The translations under genes were made by a program, and so were the position numbers. Positions 11,765 through 17,827 of a stretch of 17,827 nucleotides of DNA are shown here, piece by piece. Origin of the DNA: Oscillospiraceae bacterium (GTDB lineage: Bacteria; Bacillota; Clostridia; Oscillospirales; Ruminococcaceae); NCBI GenBank assembly GCA_900768675.1, contig CAAGDT010000143.1:1-17827 (forward strand), given 5' to 3'. Below the pieces are notes generated by a model. The model saw only the letters and a program-made list of their open reading frames with translations, was not told the DNA's origin and searched no databases. The stretch's first letter is position 1. Each line of letters begins with the position of its first letter.

Positions 11765-14090
11765 GTCCGGATTTTTACGGTATTTCCTGTATAAGCTTGG
11801 CAGCTTAAAGCAGCATATTATCCTCAACTCCGTTATGGCGCTTTTTTCCTATCCTGCAATTGCGGTGGTGGGTATGCTTACGGTTAATAAATGGAACGAA
11901 TACTATAAGGTTCTTGGGCAGGGCAACAATTTCGAATTGTTCAAGCAGTGCCAGATGTGGGAAAATATTCTGATTATGTTCATTTATATCGGCATTATCG
12001 CTCTTGCCGGCGTATTCTTTACGGGGCTTGCGATACAGCACAAGAACTTCCGCTATCTTTTTGACAAGAAGTATGTGGATATGGATATTTCCCTGCCCGT
12101 TTCGGATAACGGACGGTTTTTCGGGGACTTCCTCTCGGGACTGCTCGCTTATATGGTTCCCCATATCCTTGCGGTAGTAACCGGACTTATTATACTGCTT
12201 TGCTACCCGCCGTGTGTGAATTTTGACATAATTACTCCTGTAAGCGAGATGGAAGTAATGGGAATGCCCATTCTTGACATCTTTTTGCAGTGCGCTGTTA
12301 TCGGGCTTCTGTCCTGTCTTTTGTTCTACTGCCTTAATCTCTTTATTCTTTCCCTTTGCGGCAGGGCTGCTGAAACACGGCTTACTACTGTTATTATAAA
12401 TATAGCTCTGCCTCTGCTTACCTTTACTCTTGTGGTGCTGTCACAGCTGTACTACTACGGAAAAGCGGAAATTACCGAGCTTGTGCCCTTTTTCTACAAC
12501 AGCGCAGTTGCAAACCTGTCCCCGGTTGGTATGCTTGTAACCACATTTATATCCTCAATCGAGGCAGGCGCATATCGGGACAGCAACAGCTACACCTTTA
12601 TTCCCTTAAGAAACGGCGGCGCTATAATCTCAATTATCGCCTGTCTTGTATTTACCGCAGCAGCCTATATCCTTATCAGAAAGCGCCGCAACGAAAGAAC
12701 AGGCTCTCCCTATGTATTTAAGTCTATGCGGCATATAGTTTCCGCCCTTATTGCCCTTTCCGTATTCTCGGTATCGGTAATCTGCGACTTTTTCGGAAAG
12801 GACTACGGCTGGTCTTATGCGTATATTGACGCAGCGCCGGAAATTAATTTTGTAAACCTTATCCCCGCCTTTGTAATAACCTTTATTATCTTTATCATTA
12901 TGGAGCTTGTAAGCGGAAACGGGTTCAAAAAGTTCCACTTCACCCTTCTTCGCTATGCTGCGGCAGCAGGCGGAAGTCTGCTGGTTTGCATACTGCTCCT
13001 TAATTCAAAGGGCTTCGGCGCAGAAGGCTTCGTACCCGCCTCGGACAATGTTGTTTTCGCTTCTGTAAGCTTTTCACAGGAAGCCAATGCCTACGGAACA
13101 ATGAAGCTGTATAATACAGAAGAAATTATAAAGTTCCATAAGGATTACTTAGAGGACAGGACACTGTACCGTGCGGAAAAGCCTTATGCAAACAACAACT
13201 ACTTCTCGGTAAGATACCTGCTCAAAAACGGGGATATTGTAAGAAGAAGCTACAGCGACATTGACGGAGCGTACATAGACGATATTGCAAGGCTCTGTCT
13301 TGCAAGCGGCGGCTTTAAGAACCAGTACGAGCCTATGGGAGAGGTATCCGATGTTGCTTCGATAAAATACTATGCACCGGACAACGAAACAGATTTTGCG
13401 ATGCCGGAAAGAACAGCGGATATACCGCCGGAGAAGCTTTTTGAAGCTTTAGCGGCAGACGCTGCGAATGTTACCTTCGAGCAGCTTTATGTATACCCCT
13501 ATCAGATAAATGCCTCCACAAGAAGGCATATAAACGTTGAATGGAAGAACGCAGTATACAATAACGACAGCCTTGAAGAATACGGCATAAGCGGCCATTA
13601 CAACAAGTATTATGAAATATATCCTTTCTTTGAGAACACTATAAAGCTGTTCTCCGATTACGGAATAAACCTGTTATTCGATAGAAAAATGGACTGCGAA
13701 AGGGCGGTTATTATCAAATCGGAAAGCGATTATTTCAAAAACTACTGGTACACCTATATGGACAGCTACGAGGACGGCGACGGACGGATTTATACAGACA
13801 ATATCCATATCGCCGACATAAACTCGCAGGAATTCAAGGAGCTTGTGACAAAATCCAACGATACCGTTTACTACGGAACGGAGGGTGAGGAGGTTTACTG
13901 CGTGGCTGAGCTTTATTACAACGAAGCGGATAAAAAATGGTACACCTGGAACATTGGAATGGTTACTCCCGAATATCTTGAAAAGGCAAAGCAGTATTTT
14001 GACAGCACTCCCACCGCAGACCCTGAATTTGTTATTGAGGTTTTCAATATTGAGAATGTTGATGAAAACGGGTATATAGTTTACGAGTAA
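11739..14090 (+). CDS. ABC transporter permease with large C-terminal domain
   Basis: The 783-residue protein has about nine or ten membrane segments in residues 1-421 (near 26-48, 77-98, 131-155, 180-207, 216-238, 292-313, 333-352, 372-391, 402-421). A soluble region of about 360 residues follows, rich in Tyr, Asp, Glu and Asn with no further membrane helix. If it follows the last helix outward it is extracytoplasmic and could sense or bind substrate; it resembles the DUF6449-type tail seen on some clostridial permeases, a tentative match. I chose the ATG at 11739 because GGAGGT lies 8 nt upstream, inside the end of the ATPase gene. Partner of the preceding ATPase; the gntR-linked layout suggests export or envelope-stress function. 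Confidence 0.88.
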   Translation: MTAQNSATKSGFLRYFLYKLGSLKQHIILNSVMALFSYPAIAVVGMLTVNKWNEYYKVLGQGNNFELFKQCQMWENILIMFIYIGIIALAGVFFTGLAIQHKNFRYLFDKKYVDMDISLPVSDNGRFFGDFLSGLLAYMVPHILAVVTGLIILLCYPPCVNFDIITPVSEMEVMGMPILDIFLQCAVIGLLSCLLFYCLNLFILSLCGRAAETRLTTVIINIALPLLTFTLVVLSQLYYYGKAEITELVPFFYNSAVANLSPVGMLVTTFISSIEAGAYRDSNSYTFIPLRNGGAIISIIACLVFTAAAYILIRKRRNERTGSPYVFKSMRHIVSALIALSVFSVSVICDFFGKDYGWSYAYIDAAPEINFVNLIPAFVITFIIFIIMELVSGNGFKKFHFTLLRYAAAAGGSLLVCILLLNSKGFGAEGFVPASDNVVFASVSFSQEANAYGTMKLYNTEEIIKFHKDYLEDRTLYRAEKPYANNNYFSVRYLLKNGDIVRRSYSDIDGAYIDDIARLCLASGGFKNQYEPMGEVSDVASIKYYAPDNETDFAMPERTADIPPEKLFEALAADAANVTFEQLYVYPYQINASTRRHINVEWKNAVYNNDSLEEYGISGHYNKYYEIYPFFENTIKLFSDYGINLLFDRKMDCERAVIIKSESDYFKNYWYTYMDSYEDGDGRIYTDNIHIADINSQEFKELVTKSNDTVYYGTEGEEVYCVAELYYNEADKKWYTWNIGMVTPEYLEKAKQYFDSTPTADPEFVIEVFNIENVDENGYIVYE

Positions 14091-14111
14091 CGGTAATTAA
14101 AAGTGCATATT

Positions 14112-14142
14112 CCTCCTGTTTATTCACAGAATAAGCAGGAGG
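14112..14142 (+). promoter_or_regulatory. Hairpin that sequesters the SD site of the YetF-like gene
   Basis: CCTCCTG-T-TTATTC (14112-14125) pairs with GAATAA-G-CAGGAGG (14129-14142) around a 3-nt ACA loop: 14 consecutive pairs, one T-G wobble. The 3' strand contains the whole AGGAGG SD (14137-14142) of the gene starting at 14151. No T-run follows, so it is unlikely to be a terminator. It is placed to block translation unless opened by an RNA, protein, ribosome or temperature change. Confidence 0.8.
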
Positions 14143-14150
14143 TGAAATGA

Positions 14151-14858
14151 ATGGATTTACTTATGGTTGTTGGGACATCTGTCGCAAGCGTTGTTACCCT
14201 GTTTATCCTTACTAAGCTTATGGGCAACAAGCAGGTGTCCCAGCTGAGTATGTTCGACTACATTATCGGTATTTCAATAGGCTCTATTGCGGCGGAATTT
14301 GCTACCGAGCTTGAAAATCCGGAAAGAAGCCTTATAGCTATGATAATTTACGCAGCAATAGCTTTAGCGGTTTCCGTATTTACGGGAAAATCCACCAAAA
14401 TGCGAAAAATAATTATAGGGCGACCCCTTATTCTCTTTGACAAGGGCAAGCTTTACCGCAAGAACTTCAAAAAGGCAAGGCTTGACTTAAGCGATTTTCT
14501 TACCCACTGCCGCAATCAGGGCTACTTCGACTTATCGCAAATCCAGACCGCAATTTTTGAATACAACGGCTCGGTAAGCATACTGCCCGCAGAAGCAAAC
14601 AGACCGCTTGAACCCTCTGATATGAATATTCAGCCAAAGCAGCAGGAAATCCTTGTGAACGTTATCCTTGACGGGAACATAAACGGGGAAAACCTTAAGC
14701 ACACGGGAAATAACAGAACGTGGCTCACAAAAGAGCTGCACCTTCAGGGCTATCACAGCGAAAAAGAGATTTTTTTAGGGGCAGTAAATACTGCCGACAA
14801 CTCGCTGCTGCTTTACCCGATTGAAGTTAAAAACAAAACAGTTGACCCGTTTGAATAA
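14151..14858 (+). CDS. YetF/DUF421-family membrane protein
   Basis: The 235-residue protein has three N-terminal transmembrane helices (about 3-20, 35-50, 59-78) followed by a cytoplasmic alpha/beta region. Family features include FDYIIGISIGSIAAE between helices, GRPLILFDKGKLYRKNFKKARLDLSDFL, and GYFDLSQIQTAIFEYNGSVSILP. DUF421 proteins such as Bacillus YetF are inner-membrane proteins of poorly known function, some tied to spore or stress physiology. I chose the ATG at 14151 with AGGAGGTG six nucleotides upstream; an ATG at 14147 is in another frame. It lies 60 nt after the permease gene with no clear promoter, so it may be cotranscribed but separately controlled by the SD hairpin. Confidence 0.92.
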   Translation: MDLLMVVGTSVASVVTLFILTKLMGNKQVSQLSMFDYIIGISIGSIAAEFATELENPERSLIAMIIYAAIALAVSVFTGKSTKMRKIIIGRPLILFDKGKLYRKNFKKARLDLSDFLTHCRNQGYFDLSQIQTAIFEYNGSVSILPAEANRPLEPSDMNIQPKQQEILVNVILDGNINGENLKHTGNNRTWLTKELHLQGYHSEKEIFLGAVNTADNSLLLYPIEVKNKTVDPFE

Positions 14859-14861
14859 CGA

Positions 14862-14891
14862 AAAGCTCCCTTTCGTATGATTGGGAGCTTT
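14862..14891 (+). terminator. Hairpin terminator after the YetF-like gene
   Basis: AAAGCTCCC (14862-14870) pairs perfectly with GGGAGCTTT (14883-14891) around a 12-nt loop, 3 bp after the stop codon. The T-tract is short (it is followed by GCTATTG), so termination may be partial. The hydrogenase promoter begins 4 bp further on. Confidence 0.65.
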
Positions 14892-14895
14892 GCTA

Positions 14896-14924
14896 TTGAC
14901 AACAGCAGAAAAAAATGATATAAT
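14896..14924 (+). promoter_or_regulatory. Sigma-A promoter of the TM1266-hydE-hydG operon
   Basis: TTGACA (14896-14901), 17-nt spacer, TATAAT (14919-14924): both boxes are perfect consensus. The transcript should start near 14931, leaving a leader of about 130 nt that contains a terminator. Confidence 0.92.
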
Positions 14925-14930
14925 TATAAC

Positions 14931-15047
14931 AATAAAAGTCACCCCGACAGAAAGATACGTTCTGACTGAAAGGCTGCTGCAAATAAATATTTAAGAACAG
15001 TATTTTTTGCCGTGCCTCTCTGCGCTTTCGAGGGGCACGGCTTTTTG
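14931..15047 (+). ncRNA. Leader RNA or small RNA ending in an intrinsic terminator
   Basis: Between the promoter and the first hydrogenase-maturation gene, the RNA can fold three stems. A weak stem pairs CAGAA (14948-14952) with TTCTG (14960-14964), extended across a bulge by AGT/ACT (14937-14939/14965-14967). An AT-rich stem pairs 14979-14989 with 15001-15010. The terminator stem is 15009-15041. The second and third overlap at 15009-15010. This is the layout of an attenuated leader or a short independent RNA of about 117 nt. I could not match it to a known riboswitch class. Confidence 0.5.
15009..15046 (+). terminator. Intrinsic terminator inside the hydrogenase-operon leader
   Basis: GCCGTGCCTCTC (15009-15020) pairs with GAGGGGCACGGC (15030-15041), 12 bp with one wobble, followed immediately by TTTTT (15042-15046). 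It lies upstream of the first ribosome binding site and downstream of the only visible promoter, so it must be conditional or leaky if that promoter drives the operon. Confidence 0.88.
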
Positions 15048-15058
15048 ATTGGAAAGGT

Positions 15059-15334
15059 GTGGTTTTTATAGAAAATACGGAAACAAGAGTTGCGGTTATG
15101 GGGATTATCGTTGAGGATACCGACTCCGCAGAGGCGCTTAACTCCGTCCTTCACGAGTACGCTCCCTACATTATCGGACGAATGGGCGTTCCCTACCGCA
15201 AGAAGAACATAAGTATCGTAAGTATCGCCCTTGACGCCCCGCAGGACACCATTTCGGCGGTTTCGGGTAAAATCGGGCGGCTTAAGGGAGTAAGCGTTAA
15301 AACCGCCTACTCAAATGTGGTGACCAATGGATAA
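15059..15334 (+). CDS. TM1266-family iron-only hydrogenase system putative regulator
   Basis: The product has about 88-91 residues with an ACT/NikR-C-like ferredoxin-type fold: strand TRVAVMGIIVED, helix SAEALNSVLHEYAPYIIGRMGVPY, strand ISIVSIALDAP, helix TISAVSGKIGRL, strand VSVKTAYSNV. TM1266-like proteins are encoded with hydE/hydG/hydF and are thought to regulate hydrogenase maturation. The start is ambiguous. GTG at 15059 almost touches the SD (GGAAAGG, 15051-15057), whereas ATA at 15068 sits 8 nt after AAAGGTG and would give a family-typical beginning; the first ATG (15098) would remove a strand. The end overlaps hydE by 8 bp. Confidence 0.9.
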   Translation: MVFIENTETRVAVMGIIVEDTDSAEALNSVLHEYAPYIIGRMGVPYRKKNISIVSIALDAPQDTISAVSGKIGRLKGVSVKTAYSNVVTNG

Positions 15335-16376
15335 GAGAGTAAAAGAACTTATTGAGCAGTTGGAAAAGACCCGTTCTCTCACAAATGAGGAGTACAAGTA
15401 TCTGCTTGATAAACGTGAGGAAAGCGCCGCTTCCCTGCTTGCCGAAAAAGCCCGTGCGGTACGGGAGCAGCACTACGGAAAGGCGGTTTATATCCGTGGG
15501 CTTATTGAGGTCAGCAATATCTGCAAAAACAACTGCCTTTACTGCGGAATACGAGGAGCAAACAGCGATTGCGACCGCTATCGGCTTACGGCAGAGGAGA
15601 TAATTTCCTGCGCCGACGAGGGGTACAGGCTGGGCTTTCGCACCTTTGTATTACAGGGCGGCGAGGACGGCACATTCACAGATGATTTTCTCTGCGGCGT
15701 TATCGGAAAAATCAAGGAAAAGCACCCGGACTGCGCTATAACGCTATCTCTCGGGGAGCGCAGCTTTGACAGCTACAAGCGGCTTTACGACTGCGGAGCA
15801 GACCGCTATCTTCTGCGGCATGAAACTGCCGATAAAGTCCATTACGAAAAGCTTCACCCAAAGGAAATGTCCTTTGAAAACCGCATGGAATGTCTTTACA
15901 ATCTGAAAAAAATCGGCTATCAGACGGGCTGCGGATTTATGGTTGGCTCGCCCTATCAGACGAATGAGCTGCTTGCAAAGGATTTGAAATTTATCGAGGA
16001 ATTTGCACCGGATATGTGCGGAATAGGACCCTTTATCCCACACCCGAAAACTCCATTTGCTGATTTTCCTGCGGGAAGCGCAGAGGTTACCTGCTACCTG
16101 CTGTCCATAATACGGCTAATTCACCCGAAAATACTGCTGCCTGCAACAACGGCTCTGGGAACGGTTATTCCGGACGGTCGGGAGAAAGGACTTTTAAGCG
16201 GAGCTAATGTTGTTATGCCTAATCTTTCTCCTGTTGCAGTCCGCAAGAAGTACGAGCTTTATGCGGATAAGATATGCACAGGCGAAGAGGCGGCACAGTG
16301 TATCGGCTGCCTTTCAAGGCGGGTAAAATCTACAGGCTATGAAATCGTCACCGACAGAGGCGACGTTAAAAGATAA
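15327..16376 (+). CDS. hydE: [FeFe]-hydrogenase H-cluster radical SAM maturase HydE
   Basis: The 349-residue protein is normal length for HydE. The radical SAM cluster motif CxxxCxxC is at Cys66, Cys70 and Cys73 (NICKNNCLYCGIR), followed by the GGED motif in LQGGEDG. Typical segments include YLLRHETADKVHYEKLHP and FIPHPKTPF. Near the C-terminus ICTGEEAAQCIGC retains the three cysteines of the accessory iron-sulfur site found in many HydE proteins. HydE acts with HydG and HydF to build the dithiolate-bridged diiron subcluster of the H-cluster. The ATG overlaps the TM1266 gene and has only a weak SD, so it is probably translationally coupled. hydG follows after 23 nt. Confidence 0.97.
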   Translation: MDKRVKELIEQLEKTRSLTNEEYKYLLDKREESAASLLAEKARAVREQHYGKAVYIRGLIEVSNICKNNCLYCGIRGANSDCDRYRLTAEEIISCADEGYRLGFRTFVLQGGEDGTFTDDFLCGVIGKIKEKHPDCAITLSLGERSFDSYKRLYDCGADRYLLRHETADKVHYEKLHPKEMSFENRMECLYNLKKIGYQTGCGFMVGSPYQTNELLAKDLKFIEEFAPDMCGIGPFIPHPKTPFADFPAGSAEVTCYLLSIIRLIHPKILLPATTALGTVIPDGREKGLLSGANVVMPNLSPVAVRKKYELYADKICTGEEAAQCIGCLSRRVKSTGYEIVTDRGDVKR

Positions 16377-16399
16377 CATTAATGAAAGGACAAAATATA

Positions 16400-17827
16400 A
16401 TGGCAATCTACGACCCCAAATCACTTAAGGCGGAGGAATTTATCAACGACGCCGAAATTTTAGACACAATCGCTTATGCAGAAGCGAACAAGCACAACGA
16501 GGAGCTTATCGACAGTATTCTCGAAAAGGCACGTCCCCAGAAAACCGCAACAGGCTGCGTATGCAAGGGACTTACACACAGAGAGGCTTCGGTTTTGCTT
16601 GCCTGCGATATTCCGGAGAAAAACCAGCGGATTTACGAAATCGCAAAGGAGATAAAGCTTGCCTTTTACGGCAACAGAATCGTTATGTTCGCTCCCCTTT
16701 ATCTCTCAAACTACTGCGTAAACGGCTGCGTTTACTGTCCGTATCACATGAAGAACAAGCATATTGCCCGCAAAAAGCTGACACAAGAGGAAGTTAAGGC
16801 GGAGGTTATCGCTTTGCAGGATATGGGTCACAAGCGGCTTGCAATCGAAGCGGGAGAGGACCCTGTCAACAATCCTATCGAATACATTCTGGAATGTATC
16901 AAGACAATTTACAGCATCAACCACAAGAACGGCGCAATCCGCCGAGTTAACGTAAATATCGCCGCTACCACCGTTGAAAACTACCGCAAGCTTAAGGACG
17001 CAGGAATCGGTACATATATCCTGTTCCAGGAAACCTACCACAAGGACAGCTACTTAAAGCTTCACCCAACAGGTCCTAAGCACGACTATGCTTACCACAC
17101 CGAGGCTATGGACAGAGCTATGGATGGCGGAATTGACGACGTTGGTCTTGGCGTTCTGTTTGGTCTTGAGCTTTACAAGTACGAATTCGCAGGACTTCTT
17201 ATGCACGCGGAGCACCTCGAAGCGGTTCACGGCGTAGGTCCCCACACAATCAGTGTTCCCCGTGTAAAGAGAGCTGACGATATTGACCCGGACGTTTTCG
17301 ACAACTCAATTTCCGACGAAATGTTTGAAAAGATTATTGCCTGCATTCGCCTTGCTGTTCCCTACACCGGCATGATTATCTCCACAAGAGAGTCGGAGCA
17401 GGTAAGAGGAAAGGTGCTTGACATGGGTATTTCCCAGATAAGCGGCGCTTCCCGTACATCTGTGGGCGGCTATACCGAGGCGGAGCGCCCCCACGACTCG
17501 GAGCAGTTCGACGTTTCCGACCAGAGAACTCTGGACGAGGTTGTAAAGTGGCTTATGGACTGCGGACATATCCCCTCCTTCTGCACTGCCTGCTACCGTG
17601 AGGGAAGAACAGGCGACCGCTTTATGGCGCTTTGCAAGAACGGACAGATTTTAAACTGCTGTCACCCCAATGCGCTTATGACCCTTACCGAATACCTTGT
17701 TGACTACGCTTCCGAGGAAACAAAGAAGACGGGCTTTAAGCTTATTGAGGAAGAGCTTAAGAAAATTCCTACCGAAAAGGTAAGAAATATAGCGGCGCAG
17801 CATATCGAGGATATAAAGAACTCAAAC
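16400..17827 (+). CDS. hydG: [FeFe]-hydrogenase maturase HydG (3' end beyond window)
   Basis: The frame runs from the ATG at 16400 (GAAAGGA 9 nt upstream) to the window edge: 476 codons without a stop. HydG proteins are usually about 470-480 residues, so only a few are missing. The radical SAM cluster is Cys106, Cys110, Cys113 (NYCVNGCVYCPYH). The C-terminal cluster that binds the CO/CN-carrying dangler iron is seen as CTAC followed 22 residues later by the second Cys of NCC, the HydG CX2CX22C pattern. HydG cleaves tyrosine to p-cresol, CO and cyanide to supply H-cluster ligands. It is the third gene of the TM1266-hydE-hydG operon; hydF and the hydrogenase itself are not in view. Confidence 0.97.
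   Translation, partial: MAIYDPKSLKAEEFINDAEILDTIAYAEANKHNEELIDSILEKARPQKTATGCVCKGLTHREASVLLACDIPEKNQRIYEIAKEIKLAFYGNRIVMFAPLYLSNYCVNGCVYCPYHMKNKHIARKKLTQEEVKAEVIALQDMGHKRLAIEAGEDPVNNPIEYILECIKTIYSINHKNGAIRRVNVNIAATTVENYRKLKDAGIGTYILFQETYHKDSYLKLHPTGPKHDYAYHTEAMDRAMDGGIDDVGLGVLFGLELYKYEFAGLLMHAEHLEAVHGVGPHTISVPRVKRADDIDPDVFDNSISDEMFEKIIACIRLAVPYTGMIISTRESEQVRGKVLDMGISQISGASRTSVGGYTEAERPHDSEQFDVSDQRTLDEVVKWLMDCGHIPSFCTACYREGRTGDRFMALCKNGQILNCCHPNALMTLTEYLVDYASEETKKTGFKLIEEELKKIPTEKVRNIAAQHIEDIKNSN

Noticed and set aside
14931..15047. Leader read as a T-box or a common riboswitch
   Set aside because: No T-box GGTGG-type sequence or specifier loop is visible, and I could not recognise the core of SAM, FMN, TPP, cobalamin, preQ1 or fluoride riboswitches.
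17700..17827. Apparent loss of the hydG stop codon
   Set aside because: The frame simply reaches the window edge at a length normal for HydG.
1..17827. CRISPR arrays, rRNA, tRNA or transposase genes
   Set aside because: None were seen; the repeats at 444-524 are too short and too close together for CRISPR, and the IstB-like ATPase sits in a primosome operon without a transposase.

Overview
The window looks like a chromosomal segment of a Gram-positive anaerobe of the Clostridia, most likely a Ruminococcus/Oscillospirales-type gut bacterium. This rests on the DnaD plus DnaI-like primosome pair, the Der-PlsY neighbourhood, a TM1266-hydE-hydG [FeFe]-hydrogenase maturation cluster, strong Shine-Dalgarno (SD) sites, and consensus sigma-A promoters that nearly all have a 17-nt spacer. 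The genus is inferred, not proven.

Layout. (1) 1-2003 is an accessory scar. It holds a cloverleaf of three perfect hairpins closed by an outer stem (9-119), a 75-76 residue gene whose stop codon lies in that element, a repeat-rich divergent promoter region, and an in-frame chimera of a ClpP-like N-terminus and a VirD4/TraG coupling-protein C-terminus. The chimera lacks a standard start codon and looks like a decayed integrative conjugative element. (2) 2036-3443 is ribosomal: rplM-rpsI on the minus strand ends convergently against the scar at a bidirectional terminator, preceded by an unrecognised 112-aa gene with its own promoter. (3) 3533-5098 is an ECF sigma factor / membrane anti-sigma pair with a probable autoregulated promoter. 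(4) 5264-10348 is a minus-strand operon: dnaD-like, dnaI-like, der, plsY and a CE2-type SGNH esterase, followed by a structured 3' region. (5) 10383-14090 is a YtrA-type GntR regulator with a palindromic operator over its own promoter, an ABC ATPase, and a permease with a very large C-terminal domain. (6) 14112-14858 is a YetF/DUF421 membrane protein whose SD site is fully buried in a 14-bp hairpin. (7) 14896-17827 is a promoter, a leader with an intrinsic terminator, a TM1266-family regulator, hydE, and hydG running off the window edge.

How the genes work together. HydE and HydG, with HydF presumably beyond the edge, build the H-cluster of [FeFe]-hydrogenase; the TM1266 protein and the leader terminator are candidate controls. 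DnaD and DnaI-like proteins load the replicative helicase. Der matures the 50S subunit and PlsY starts phospholipid synthesis. The GntR-ABC and sigma/anti-sigma modules are probably envelope-stress or export systems. The best candidates for undescribed biology are the cloverleaf element, the SD-sequestering hairpin before yetF, the hydrogenase leader, and the ClpP/coupling-protein chimera.
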